64,000 nt of DNA from Gibbula magus (lineage: Eukaryota; Mollusca; Gastropoda; Trochida; Trochidae), in contig OW388298.1 of NCBI GenBank assembly GCA_936450465.1, positions 11,666,663-11,730,662 on the forward strand, in the 5' to 3' direction. This document shows positions 1-12,931 of this stretch, piece by piece. The notes beneath the pieces were generated by a model. That model made no database searches. It was not told the DNA's origin and worked only from the letters and a program-made list of their open reading frames with translations. Both the position numbers and the translations under genes were made by a program. The stretch's first letter is position 1. Every line of letters begins with the position of its first letter.

Positions 1-175
1 TTGGCCAAGGAGGCTGCACACAACTGTTCAGCTCTCTAGACCTTTTGGAACTGGAGAAGAAGTCGAAAAAGCAAAAAGTTTACGGACGGATGGATGGACG
101 GATGGACGGATGGACGGACGCCGGACACCATGCCATGCCATAAGCCTATCAGGCCTTTCAGGCCTGATGAGCTAA
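1..175 (+). repeat. Right end of a dispersed inverted-repeat element
   Basis: The first 175 bases match the right end of the element at 16898-18206: the ggccaaggaggctgcacacaac block, the ctggagaagaagtcg block, a run of tggacgga units, then the end sequence around ccatgccatgccataagcc. The left part of this element lies outside the window. The segment also marks the left edge of the visible segmental duplication with 18.05 kb onward. There is no coding content. Confidence 0.7.
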
Positions 176-465
176 AAATGTTTCTACTTTCTCTTTTAAT
201 TGAGGTGCTTCCAGATGCTTTCCATTATAAACTATTGTTTCTGAAGACTGAATTATTGATTGTATACATGCATCGTTCACTAAAGCTATTGTACTCTCAA
301 CACAACGAGGGGCTCGAACTGAGCGTTACCTCTGCTGTTGAAGATAACTTTAAAGGGAGCACGAACACGCAAATGTATATCATACTTCTAACGGTGTCAC
401 TGGTATATAACCTTCTCAAAGACTTTAAAATCCATTTTGTTACTGGTTTCGTAGTCATATTGTAA

Positions 466-1260
466 TTACTTTCGTTATGAATCTCGAAATGACGACTTTA
501 AATCGAAAGTAAGATACAGAGAGTTTCTTAAAACCTTTTAGGACGATAATACATCAGTAAAGATAAAATCCCAAAATTATCTTCAGATAGTTTTCAGTTA
601 TTACTAGTCAATGTTTTTTTTGCAAATCCTCATTGTATCCCATTTTCATACATTTTAATCTATTTGATTGAGCTTCCTCACCATTGTTATTTTTACTGCA
701 TTCCATTTTGTTCCACATTACATTAGTTACATTCCACCTGAGGAAAGAGTGAGCATATGCTCCGTCATCACATTAAAGAAGTTGCTATACCCAAAATCGT
801 CCTGTTCTTCAAACAAAACAAATGAATCAAGAATCAAATAAAAAATCACATCTATTTAAAAAATGAAAGTTTTCTGTTTAATAATTTGATGATAGAATCA
901 AGAGTCATGCAAGTTTTACATTAATCATAAACGACAAAAGCATGATAACAAATGATTAGAGAAAGATGACAATTTAAACGTCTAAGTTTAAATAGAATGG
1001 CATCTACTCAAACAAAAACTATAAAGAATGATAAAATCGGCCTTTATGGATTATAGATATAAACTGTATTTGTTGATGAGAAAATTGACGCATGCTATTT
1101 TCACATGACATTAATCACAAAAGTAAAATTTATTATCACAAATGACAAAATCGAAGAAACATGTTTCGGTTAATCAGGCAGCAGCAGATTTATGTTAGAA
1201 ATAATAAAATACACATAACAGAGTAAATGACATCTTCCGCATCCGGCCATATATGCACTT
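466..1260. other. Gene-free AT-rich stretch
   Basis: The first half, up to about 890, is duplicated at about 18730-19125. The remainder is unique within the window. No ORF with family resemblance, RNA gene or transposon terminus was recognised. Confidence 0.5.
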
Positions 1261-1262
1261 TT

Positions 1263-1708
<446 letters not shown>

Positions 1709-1917
1709 CATGTAAGTATACATGCTTTATTTAATAAAGATTTATTTCAGAAAGTACAAAACAAACATTGTGCAATGTATATAGTGCGGGAAATTAATTT
1801 TGATCAAGCAGGGCCAAAACATGTTCATAGCAAGGTCACATATTCATTTATAGAAACGTCCATCTTCAATCTTCCATGCTTTCTGACATGTGTCAAGAGA
1901 TTTTGAGAATTAGCAGC

Positions 1918-2476
1918 TTAAAGGCGCTGTAGCACGGTTTTTGCATATTATGTTTTTTTTAAATTTGACATTTATTATTTAAGTTGATACACTTTATGGC
2001 TATGTTAACGGGTAAAACTACTCATTACATGACCTGATAAGCCATATCCATAGAAAACGGTTATATAAAGCGACAGGGACAGGAAGAATCCGGCAAGCGG
2101 ATTCCACCACTTTTTGTCCTGTGGTGGTGTGGAACTTTTCAGTGTGAGAGGTAGATTTGTAGGTCTCATGAAAATTTGAGTGTTGAGACAGCAAGATGGT
2201 TTGCCATTCTATCATTGTACCGTATTTGAAACTCTACTCTGAGTGTTTAGTTATCGTTACATCAGTCAGACCACAGGAACTACATTGTACTTTCAAACGT
2301 GAAAATATTTAACTGACCATTCGATGAGAAATGGACTCGCATGGCCTACCCGAACCACGTACATTCGTTTTAGAACTCTTGTTATTTATTCAGGAGTATT
2401 ATGCAGCCAGTGGTAATACTTATATTTTTGTGAGAGCACTTAATTTCAGTAGGAAAATCGTGCTACAGTTTAGCAC
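1918..2476. mobile_element. MITE, family with TTAAAGG...CTGTAGCACG termini, copy 1
   Basis: The left end reads ttaaaggcgctgtagcacgg. The right end carries the inverted form aaaatcgtgctacag near 2453-2467. The interior (ataagccatatccatagaaaacgg and nearby) recurs at 11325-11851, 19535-20050 and, in the other orientation, 38727-39154. It has no coding capacity. The terminal inverted repeats and recurrence point to a non-autonomous DNA transposon, possibly with TTAA targets. The superfamily is not decided. Confidence 0.65.
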
Positions 2477-3075
2477 TTCGTGTGCTCGAGAGTCGTCAAA
2501 GGAAGGGAAGCAACTCTCATCCCTTTGTAGACTAGCGATATTTTAAATTTCAATAACATTGTATTAAAACATTGAAAGTTAAGATCATGTCAAAATAAAA
2601 TCAGTTTAACCTGAAGGCATCCTTTAGGAGCAATTGTTCTGTGTCATTTTATCGTGAGAATACCACGCTATTCATTTGCATATATCAAAATGCAAAGTTG
2701 AAGAAAAGTTTAACTTTAATGTTTATGTTTTATGTTAACGAAGTTATCATGCTCGTGTGTTTTGGGATGATAATATCCTGCATTTGGATTTGGAAGAAAC
2801 ACCATGTATTAAGCTTTCAAAGGCTCGCAAAATACAATGTTTATTCCTATACAGGATATTGACCATACTAAAACACACTCATATGATAACCTCTATATAT
2901 CTAAGTTGCACTTTGAAGCTATTAATATTTCTATGTTGAGCTTCCAAGCAATAACTATTTTAGTTGTGTTTTCAAGATATTGATATATCTTAGTTTCACT
3001 TCTAAGTTATTGATGCATGTAAGGTGCGATTTCAAGCTCTAAATACATATATAAGTTTCACTTCCAAACTATATA

Positions 3076-3521
3076 TATATATAAGGACAAGTGTATGGAT
3101 GACAACTTCTTTATTCGGAGGTTGTGACGTTTCGGTACAGATTCTTCAATGAATAAGATACAGAGATATGTGTGACATATATACAGGATACAAGCAGTGA
3201 GTTAATTATCAATAACAACAACTGGATGATTGAGGAAGGATAACAATAGGGGAAAAGATAACATACAGAAGCCAGTGGGGAGGTAACACAGGATGATACT
3301 GAAGCCTTGGGAAGCAATGTTTATACAGGTAATTGGGGTTGATTGATGAGTTCATCGTACATTGTATGTAGAGAGAATGAAATAGCCTTGATCACGATAA
3401 ATCTGGGGTCGGTATCGTTTGATCATTACACTTTCAATTAATTTGCGCTTAGTGAAGTCTGATTGGTTTTTGGCTAGGATCATCTTCCCAGTTAATTCGT
3501 TGATTGGGGTCATCTTGTATA
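3076..3521 (-). pseudogene. Penelope-like element fragment, part 1 (GIY-YIG endonuclease C-terminal part)
   Basis: Read on the minus strand, this stretch encodes the C-terminal part of a GIY-YIG-type endonuclease of Penelope-like elements, including ILAKNQSDFTKRK and IKRYRP-IYRDQG-like blocks, which are easier to read in the duplicate at 20966-21208. The end near 3090-3130 (gtgacgtttcgg) is shared by both duplicates. The fragment is split from its N-terminal half (6421-6556) by the 2.9-kb insertion and contains frameshifts, so it is dead. Confidence 0.7.
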
Positions 3522-6416
3522 GACGTTTCTATTTCCAAAGTCATGGGCGCCGCCATCTTGGTGTCACGTGACTGTCCGCCATTAAGGTGCTGAAGCGTCA
3601 GCTTGCCTGACATGAGTGTGAAGCGGTAACGTCACACTCGCTCGCCTACTCCGACCGTCAGAGATTGCATAAATAAACAAGATTTCCTGCTTTTATATAT
3701 TAAAAAGTGCTAAAAGTGTTTAGTTCATTAAAAGTGAAATTAAGTTTGTTTGTTTTAAATCTAAGAGCGCTATAAAAACAAGATTAGTTCCATGTTGGCC
3801 GTAATAAGTTTTATAGGCCTATGTTTCTACGTAAATATCAACAAGCATTGTTAAAGTTGTGGATATAGGCCAAGATTTATTAATGAACATTTATAAAATG
3901 ATTTTTTCCCGAATAATAACATAATATAGTTATATATAAGTTGCCAACAGTGAAACACAGCACCATGGTCAGAGGAAATATTTTGTTTCCCCGATGACAT
4001 ATGTTTGTTTGAACCAAGCACAAAAATGTGTCGAAACAACGAACTAAATTACCCAGATAAAACAAATGAAAGAGAATTTTCAAAAGAATGAAAACAAAAT
4101 ACTACTGAAAAATAAAGTATATTTTAAATGTATCTGGCAAATACATGTAAAATTGTAAAGAAGTAGGCCTAGGCCCTAAACACGATTTCATTCATACGGA
4201 TGCTTAGAATTTAATGTCTATTCAAACATATGCACAAGGTACAGAAATTGCTGTTTCAAAATGGTTTTGGTTGAAACTTATTTAGTTCACTAAGTGGATT
4301 TGTAAACAAGCTGCAATAGCCTATCTGAATACCTCTCCAATTTGTTTTATTTAAATGTCGACATTGTGCATTCTCTTTGACTTTAATTTATTGACACATC
4401 ATTGCTGCAGGACATAATAACTTTTAAATAGGTTGACCGTCCATTTCTCTTCCCTATAAAACATGATTAGATAATGTTTAAAAATTAAACATTTATTTTT
4501 GTTGTTTGTGTAGACGTGATGTAAGTATTTTTCAGTCGGACTCTTAAATTATATATCTTGCATTGTATGGGTATGTATTGCTTCTCTTGCTCCTGGTGTT
4601 AAATCCTTTAATAAGGAAAAAGAAAAGTTGACCTAAATGATATTCTTGATTAATATTGTTACATACACTATTAGACTGTAGACGTTCATTACGAATACGA
4701 TGCTCGGTTTTTGCCTTTTAATGACAGGCGAACCAGTTACATTTACTGTCAACATAAAACATGTTTTAGTAAAATTTATTAAAGCATGTTCCGTATTTAA
4801 CAGGTTATAAAGCTACTTTAAAAAGTAGGCCTTTTCATTGCGACATGGTATCGGCTAATTAGGCTACATATATCATGTTTCTGTATATTATAGTTAATGT
4901 AAGTTAATTATTTTATAAATAAACTCTTTGTCATAACGTTGTACGGGTATGTTGGCTAAAATGTCAGGTATATATTTCGGACGTAACAAGTAAAACTCGG
5001 GGATGGTGTCTGTACATTAATTTCGAACTAATTCTTCAGATTGCTCTTAATAATCTTTGTGTTGTGGCTTTACGTTCACTTACGATTTGTAGGAAAAACG
5101 TATTTGTAAGTAAGAGAATTTCCATATCATTTGAAATTGAAAAACATTCTATCAATATTAAGAAACATAAATCTTTACCGTTTTAAAACAATAGTAGAAT
5201 TAATTAATTTTAAGACATCGTTTAATTCGTGACAACTACGATACATGGCGTTAAATATTCCCAGAAACAAATCTCATTGACTTATAAACAAACATTCTAT
5301 AACAAATATATCCATATTAAAAAGAACTGTGATGGGGTTGACCCATCCTCTTTCAATGTGAATCCGATATTCTGTCATGCATTTAGTTGAAACTATCATA
5401 AACAAATCCTATAAATCCTATCCTATTCCTCTTATATTTCCCGACACTAGCTGTAGGCTATATTCAAAATTTTAACTGGAAGGTAATTCAAAGCAAGCTC
5501 TCGCAACGTAGGTCTAATTTCGGATATTCGTCAAGCTTAAAGCGTAAAGCGTAAAACAAAAAAGGCAATCAAAGAGAGACATATAATTACTCATTACTCT
5601 TGAATTTAAAGTTACTTTTTATCGTTTTTCTTCATCGCAAATAGTAAACAGTTGTCTTCAGATCCATGTAGGCCTATAGGCCTAATTTCTTATGCGCACT
5701 GAAAAATAAAGATGCAGCAAGTGATTAGACAGAAAGTGCGGTTTTCCCCCAAAAATCTCAAAGTACTGCGGGTGCCTTCCTTTTGATATCTTCTGAACAA
5801 AGTTGTGTATATTTATTCTTTTTTCATAATCGTAAAGAGAAAATAATTATCTTTAATTCCATGTATAATTTGTATATGCGTAACAAAATGTAAATATGCG
5901 GGAAGTCATGCGACAAGTGTCGCAAATACAGGGCGATTATCAAAATCTTTTAGCGTCAACGGCCGGGCAGCAAGAGGGTTAATTAATTGATGTATTCTCC
6001 TTTCATATAAATAATTGTAATAAGCTCAAAATTACTTTCTTCATAAAAGGGTAGTTTTTTTAAATAAATATATTGACATTTATTTCAGGATGTCATTGTA
6101 ATAGTTTTTGTTCAGTGTTGAATTTCTGGTACAGTAGGCTAATTTGACATGATTCAAATTAAGAAATAAACGTTATTTCAATAAATAAAATCTTCAAATG
6201 AATGAAATTGGACAGCTTTCTCATACACTCAAACAGCGCAAGGTAATTTGATCATTTAATCATGTTTTATATAACTCTTTTCGTGATTTCCATACAATGT
6301 GGGCGTGTACGCTACAGTATAAACAAGCTAGCAATCAGCACCTCAATGGCGGACGACCCTAGCGCCTTTAGTGAGAAAGGGGGATAACTCTAACCATAGT
6401 TTTAAATAGAAACGTG
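3522..6416. mobile_element. Non-autonomous DNA transposon, 2895 bp, with TATA target duplication
   Basis: The ends are GACGTTTCTATTT (3522-3534) and the inverted AAATAGAAACGTG (6404-6416), matching at 12 of 13 positions. A second inverted pair lies inside: gtccgccattaaggtgctga (3574-3593) against tcagcacctcaatggcggac (6335-6354). TATA flanks both sides (3518-3521 and 6417-6420). The other duplicate has one uninterrupted TATA at the same site, an exact empty site. No transposase-like ORF was found inside. A diverged relative of its middle part (around 4380-4960) occurs at about 29800-30400. The superfamily is unassigned. Confidence 0.85.
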
Positions 6417-6420
6417 TATA

Positions 6421-6556
6421 TGGTCACAGATGGCCGACTTGTTGTCTGAGTTTCTAGTTGATGTCTCATGCTCCTTGTCGAATGTTGTTAGGGCGAGATC
6501 TTTCTCCTATGTATGAATGTCCGCGATCACAATCAATTTTGTAGATGACACCCTTT
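6421..6556 (-). pseudogene. Penelope-like element fragment, part 2 (GIY-YIG motif)
   Basis: The minus-strand reading gives [17 protein letters not shown], the classic GIY-YIG block of Penelope-like element endonucleases, followed by a frameshift and stop. It was contiguous with 3076-3521 before the 2.9-kb element inserted; 21161-21297 is the unbroken counterpart. It abuts a long (TA)n tract. Confidence 0.75.
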
Positions 6557-6701
<145 letters not shown>

Positions 6702-6928
6702 TGTGTTTCCAAGCTATTGACATATCAAAAGGCTAATACTAATGTTTTCTTGAAGATCTCAAGGCTTTTTAACATAGTTTGGACTATACTAATATACTAT
6801 ACTAACAGTAACAGTAACGAGAACATCTCTCTATATATATATATAATTTTAACTTCCAAACTATATATATATATATATATATATATAAGTAACGAGAACA
6901 TCTGGATATAATCGTAGATAATAGTCAT

Positions 6929-8071
6929 TTAGAGGAAAGCCACATGGACATTTGTTGCTGAAATCAAAGGGTAGTGAATTGACAGGATTTTTTTGCCAAC
7001 ACCGCCATGTTGTCTCATCTCCCAAATTTCCACCTTTCCACAGGATAGGAATGAATAGACCAATAGGCCGTGAACAATGTATATCTTCCTCTTCCCATGA
7101 AAAACACTCAGATCTATCGGGTTGGTGATTTGTCCTCCGGCAAACATTTCCACCAATTTGGCGTGAAACAGTTGCTTTCCAGCTGTCTCGACGAACACAA
7201 ACTTACCAGAGGTTGGTGTCTTCACAAGGGCTAGGTCTGTTATACCACGATACCGTGAAGACGGTGAATAAGTATATAGCTCCCTGTGTGAAGACACCTC
7301 AACGCAATTGATATAAGTCTTTGTACTCGTTTTAACCCAACATGCTAAATTGCCATCAACTACAAGATACGAAATTTTGGCAGTAGTGGAATGTCAGATT
7401 TCTTGAGGGTCGCTATTGGTATGTGTATAAGAGTAAATTACACCATTTCCATCCTCGTTGAAACTATAATACAATTTTTCGTTGAATATATTCAAATTTT
7501 TAGCCGACCTCTGATTAGAAGATTTTTTCTTTTTCGAGGAGGATCTCACAACTTGTTTAAATATTCCGTCTCTCTCCGACCAGTACAAAGAGTTGGATGA
7601 TCGGTCATAAACAATAGAAAAAACGTCTTTCTTCACAGTGATTTCCGTGATCTTTAATTTAGATGATTTCATTGACACTTTATAAACGTGTCGGGCCTTG
7701 TTTCTCCATTTCTGTCCCGACACCATTAGGAAAGACCCTACGTGATTTGCTTTAGGAAAAGGTTGATTAACGTTGATCTTTGAATATTCAAGATAATTTG
7801 TTACAACTTGTGTATTGACGCCATGTGTTTCAGCCTTGCTGTACAAGTTCCCAGAACCTAGATCTGCCAGGACACATCCAGGTGTAGACATACACGCTAC
7901 AGCACAGTGTACAGTTGTTCTACACTTGGTACTGCTCAGATAATGGTGGTTTGAAAGTTTGACAGGTTCGTCTTTCCAGTGTTTGAAGTTGGATGTTCTG
8001 GTGAACACATCTTGTATGGATAAGAAAATAAGGTAAACAATGTTCCAAAGCATAACACCATAGGGATACAT
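6929..8071 (-). pseudogene. PAN-like/propeller secreted protein gene, copy 1, broken by a nonsense codon
   Basis: One continuous minus-strand frame of 381 codons from ATG at 8071 to a stop at 6929, interrupted by one TGA at 7396-7394. The duplicate (21963-21961) and the intact paralogue at 12932 have TGG (Trp) at that place. The upstream part (225 codons) has a hydrophobic leader, a four-Cys PAN-like segment (CRTTVHCAVACMSTPGC) and a YDRSSNSLYWSERDGIF propeller-type repeat; the rest follows the stop. There are no introns. Where copies 1 and 2 differ, copy 2 usually agrees with the third copy, so copy 1 carries most of the new changes, as expected of a pseudogene. A truncated product remains possible. 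Confidence 0.75.
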
Positions 8072-9670
8072 CTCTGAGAAAGGAACACGTCCGCTAGTAA
8101 AGTAGTACTGTGGGCTTCTTCTGATCTCTGATCCACAAAATAACGAGTGTATGGCAGAAAGAAATGTTTGAGTATTTTCAAAGCAAGTTAGATATTATAT
8201 TTGAAGGTTTAAGTAGGTTTATGATTTATCTTTTATTTTTGTCTGGGCTGTTTATCTGTAAGTACGCGAGTAAAATTTATTGTAACTGTCAAGGGTTTTG
8301 AAATATATTTGTAAAAGACAAGATATAAATGCTGAAGACATTAAGCGGAGACAAAGAGCTGATGATAAATGTATATTATTTGTCAAAAAGATAGATGATA
8401 TCAACATAGACAGTAATTTGACATTTATCATAAACATAGCTTTTCAACATTAATGTTATTACCCTTACTTAAACTCAAAATTCGTAGGTCCTAGCTCAAT
8501 GAAACATGGTGTGTGGTACAGTAATCATGTAATAATATGTAGATGTTCCTTCATCTTCACCACGTTATGTCGTAATCAACAGATTCATAACTCTTCTCAC
8601 TCCGCCCTTGACATCACAGCTCATATTTTGATTTCTACGTTTTGCGGGCTAGTTGAACAGGCCAATCAAAAGAAAGCTTACAAAATGAACATCCTTTGTC
8701 AATAACAAAGATAGTGACAGTAACCTATTCGTTAGCACCTACGAAACGAAGACAGATTTTTAAAAATATTTTCAAGAATTTAATCAGCTGTGTCAAGTCC
8801 TGTGGTAAAATCTCCATCATATACAGTATGTCTATCACAATACTTGATGGCTCTTCAAAAAAAGTTAACAATGTAGTTCGAAAAATGTGTCATTCAACAA
8901 CTTGCCTTTTCAGATACGTTCTTGAATAATATTAATTCACGTTACAAAAGAATGAGCTCTTTACCATCTAAAAACTTACCTGAAACTAAATTTCCAAAAC
9001 CAACGCAATGAAACCAATGTCAATGTTAAAATATTGCAGAAATTATCCAAAACGTTGACGCTATTGTCTACAACATAGAGTAAGCTCCCTTTAATGCATT
9101 CGAAAACTTTAGCTGTTTTCCGAGGCCTTATTAAAAAAAAACTCATTCGAGATGACCAAAGACCTCATATCTTTCTAAATGTCCGACTGTGGACTTTTGG
9201 CAGGGCGTCAAATGACAAATCACTACAGAGTCACCACGTCTGCAGATTCATTACTAAATTGTTGATATGGTTGAATGGAGATAAACACTGTGTACATATC
9301 ATGAGTTGTACCATTGTAACCCGAGCCGATAGCGACAGCTGGTATTACAACAGGCCTTATTTCCCTTTTGGATAGGTGTAGCGCAAGTTTATAGTTTTTA
9401 GTTTGCCACCGTGTCTATTAAACCTACATGTTTAATTGTATTTTACTTTAAAGATCATAATGGTTGATTATGTTTACTTTGAGAGTGCAAAGTTTCGTAA
9501 AGCGGTTTGAAAAACTTACAAGAAGCTGATGCTTGTAGCAATTAATCACACTTTGAAATTCTGTAAGAAACCATTTTGTTTTTATCTTTAATTAACTGTT
9601 TACAAATGAAGTTTTGTGAGAAGATAGTAATAATCAACAGAAAAGAGAAACTGAAAAATGCAGTTTAAAA
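8072..9670. other. Gene-free AT-rich stretch
   Basis: Short ORFs only, without motifs or family resemblance. No transposon terminus or RNA gene was recognised. Confidence 0.5.
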
Positions 9671-9671
9671 A

Positions 9672-9709
9672 TACCAATGTTACCAATGTTACCAATGTTA
9701 CCAATGTTA
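9672..9709. repeat. Short tandem repeat, 9-bp unit (accaatgtt)
   Basis: About four tandem copies of accaatgtt. No coding content. Confidence 0.9.
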
Positions 9710-9828
9710 GGCATTTTAGAAAGATCTGAATTCAAAAATGTTTAAAATGAAAAAGATTATTCAAATTTATGTCATTCACTTGATCAGACCATCTTCTCTT
9801 TTCTGTACATGATAAACATGTAATTTTG

Positions 9829-9829
<1 letters not shown>

Positions 9830-9863
<34 letters not shown>
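9830..9863. repeat. (ATC)n microsatellite
   Basis: About eleven tandem ATC triplets. Confidence 0.95.
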
Positions 9864-10129
9864 CTATTTTCGTGTAATTCACACTGTGAAGGTCATCAGA
9901 CACCAGGCACTCTCAGCCATGCTATTGTGGTTTATTATAACCTGACCAAAATTGTTAAGGAAGATTATATGGCATGTCATAAATAGGACTGATGCATTAC
10001 AAGTAGTGTAATATATATGTTGGACGGCAAGTTTTTATGTAGTAGAGAATGGTATTGCTGCCCGCAAAAGATAGTTATCCCATATTTATGATATTTTATG
10101 ATTATGTACTTCATTCTCGAGCCTAGAGA

Positions 10130-10665
10130 CAGCTCCTTTGAGGAAACAACCAGAAAACAGAAACATGTTTTAGGAAACATCAAGAAATTAGAAACACATT
10201 TGAGGAAACAACCTGAAAACAGAAACATATTTTAGGAAACAGCCAAAACCAGAAACATTTTTGAGGTAACAAGCTGAAAACAGAAACATATTTGAGAAAG
10301 CATTATGATTTAATATTTTAGAAAAAAAAGAAAAGAGAAACATACTTGAGGAAAAAAACAGAAACAAAGAAACATATTTCAGGAAGCATTCAGAAAACAG
10401 AATCAAATTTTAGGAAACGGCCAGAAAAAAAAGAAACCAGAAACTAGAAACATATTTCAGGAAATAATCTGTTTAATATTTGAGGAAACAACAATTAAAC
10501 AGAACCATATTTCAGGAAACAACAGGAAAACAGATTTAAAAAATTGAGGAAACAACAAGAAAACAGAGACTTATTGAGGAAACAGTAAAACAACAGGAAC
10601 ATATTTGAGGAAACAACCAGAAAACGAAACATTTTTCAGGAAACAATCATGAAACGGAAATATTT
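10130..10665. repeat. Degenerate minisatellite, about 30-bp unit
   Basis: Imperfect repeats of a unit resembling gaggaaacaaccagaaaac plus agaaacatattt. Units are separated by small insertions and deletions, so length varies. The Phe/Leu-rich minus-strand ORFs across it are by-products of the repeat. Confidence 0.9.
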
Positions 10666-11324
10666 GCAGACAGTCCCTATCGATATTTTAACATTATTCA
10701 AAATTAGCAGCAACATTTTACATACATTGAAACTATATTATTTTGGTGAATTATTTCAATTAAAAATTAATACAAAGATAAAAGCGCATAACATAAATCT
10801 TCTGATCTCGCTGGGACAATGATACATGAGCTTCCAAAAGACTTTAAAATCACATTTATTTCTATCATTAGGAATTTCAACAAGGATTTGCAAATAACGA
10901 CTTGAGATCGGAGATAATATACAAAATGCTTTTACAACCTTTTAGGGTGATAAAAACCGAATAATAGAAAACTAATCCATCAATATACTTAACATAGTTT
11001 CAATAGAACAAATCAAGTCAATAAAAAATCGAAAAAAAAATCAACACATGAATTACAAAAAAGCATCGAATGAAGGATTTATATTTGTAAGTTGCTGAGA
11101 ATCAAGAGACAGGTACATCATTCACACAGGACAAAAGCATGATCGCAAATGATTCGAGAAAAACATCCAATAACTTTTAAACGTTTGAGAATGACATCTA
11201 CTAACAAAATTATTAAGAACGATCAGATTGACCTAATGAATTATTTACTAGTATAAGAATTGTTTATATTAGCAAATTTTATTTAATGAGAAAAGTGATT
11301 TATCTTATTTTCGCATTTTCTGCC
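10666..11324. other. Gene-free AT-rich stretch
   Basis: The segment around 10840-11200 weakly resembles 480-960 and 18730-19110 (the cttttagggygataa and catgatcacaaatgattngag phrases), suggesting an older copy of the same repeat-rich sequence. No coding potential was seen. Confidence 0.45.
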
Positions 11325-11851
11325 TTAAAGCGCTGTATTTGTTTCATATTATGTTTTCTCAAACTTGCTATTTATTACTAAACGTAATACAATATATTGG
11401 TACGTTAATTGGTAAAACATCTCATAACACGACCCAATAAGCCGTATCCATAGAAAACGGCTATCTGTATTAGACGAAAATGGTGCGACGTATAAAGCGT
11501 CAATGGTGTGGAACTCTTCTGTGTGGGAGGTAGATTTGTAAGTCTCATGAGAATGTGAGAGTTCAGATAGCAAGATGGTAAACCATTCTATCATTGTACC
11601 AGATCCAATACTCTACTTTGAGGGTGTAGGTATCGCTACATCAGTCAGATCACTTGAATTGCAATGAAATTTTAACGTGAACACCTTAAAATGGCCACTC
11701 GAAGAGGCTTAACCGAACAATGTACATTCGTTTTAGAACTCTTTTTATTGATTGATGAGTATTATTGGCTACACGTATTTATCTTTTCGTGATATCATAT
11801 TGATATATTTATTATATTATTTTTGAGATATTTGTGCTACAGTGTCTTTAA
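11325..11851. mobile_element. MITE, family with TTAAAGG...CTGTAGCACG termini, copy 2
   Basis: It starts ttaaagcgctgta and ends tgctacagtgtctttaa. It shares the ccgtatccatagaaaacgg core with copies 1918-2476 and 38727-39154. A further broken piece of the same family follows at about 11885-12090 (the aacacattaaaatggcc and gaaatcgactcgcatggc phrases). No ORF of interest. Confidence 0.65.
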
Positions 11852-12931
11852 GGTATTTGGTCTATCTAACAAACTATTTGGTCTACATCAGTCAGATCAC
11901 TTGAATTGCCCTCATTGAACACATTAAAATGGCCTTTCGATGGGAAATCGACTCGCATGGCTTAACCAAACCATGTACATTCGTTTTTAACTCCTTTTAG
12001 TGATTCAGGAGTATTCTTTAGCCATTGGTTACACTTATTTATATGTTTGTGAGACCACTTTATTTCAGTAAATAAAGACGTAAAGCTATACAGCACTCAC
12101 TTTTATTGCAAATGGCGAAGTTGAACGTACAGAAAATAAGAGGCAGTGGACAGAATTCCTGGATCTACCGACTTGTATGCAGGTCATATATTTCAAAGTA
12201 AGATTGGCTACAATACCTGACATCCTGGGTTCCGGTTGCATGCATGAACAGACAGAATTAAACGACGCCGCTCTTCATACACATAAATTGAGATCAACCT
12301 TTCATATTATCCATTGATGGTACAAGAAAAATGGCGTATTTGCAATATACGTTATATGGGAAAGTATGATTTGGGTAATATTTCATTATTATTATTCACA
12401 GTTATATGATTAGATAAAATAAAACGTTCCTTCATATTTCACTCGTAGCACAAAAACGACCCTTAAGGTTACTGAATAATAGATTGAATATAGTTTTCAC
12501 ATACGTTGTATAGCATTCAAAAACTCTCAAAATAGTAGGAACATCGAATTTATGATAGTAAACCTACTTTAGCTTAAATGTAGAATAATTATGTTTATGA
12601 TAAAAATCACATTGTAATCTCCGTTTCTATCAATCAATGGCATGGCTGTCCATTTGACAAAGTGTGCAGTAATCTTTTCCAAATTGAATACTAATGGTAA
12701 TTCCCATTTCTGTCTTGTATTTTGTCATTTGCAAATGTAGTTAACATTTACAATAAATCTCACTCAGTTATCAATAGCTGAAACAGTCCTCATAACGAAA
12801 AGATAATATCACAAATGTTTGTAAAAAAAGAAACATTTCTTACTGACAGACACTCGTTATTAAGTGGACCAATGGTTACAGAACTACCTTCCTTACACTG
12901 GCGAGCGTGTTCAGTCCGTTCAGTGTAGGAG

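Noticed and set aside
94..465. 123-codon ORF, with a 183-codon counterpart at 18178-18729
   Set aside because: The duplicates differ by about fifteen amino acids with hardly any silent changes, no domain is recognisable, the frame starts inside a repeat end and the longer copy is stretched by tandem 54-bp units. This looks like unconstrained non-coding sequence.
9094..9375. 93-codon plus-strand ORF
   Set aside because: No similarity to a known family, no leader or domain, no duplicate for comparison, no splice context.
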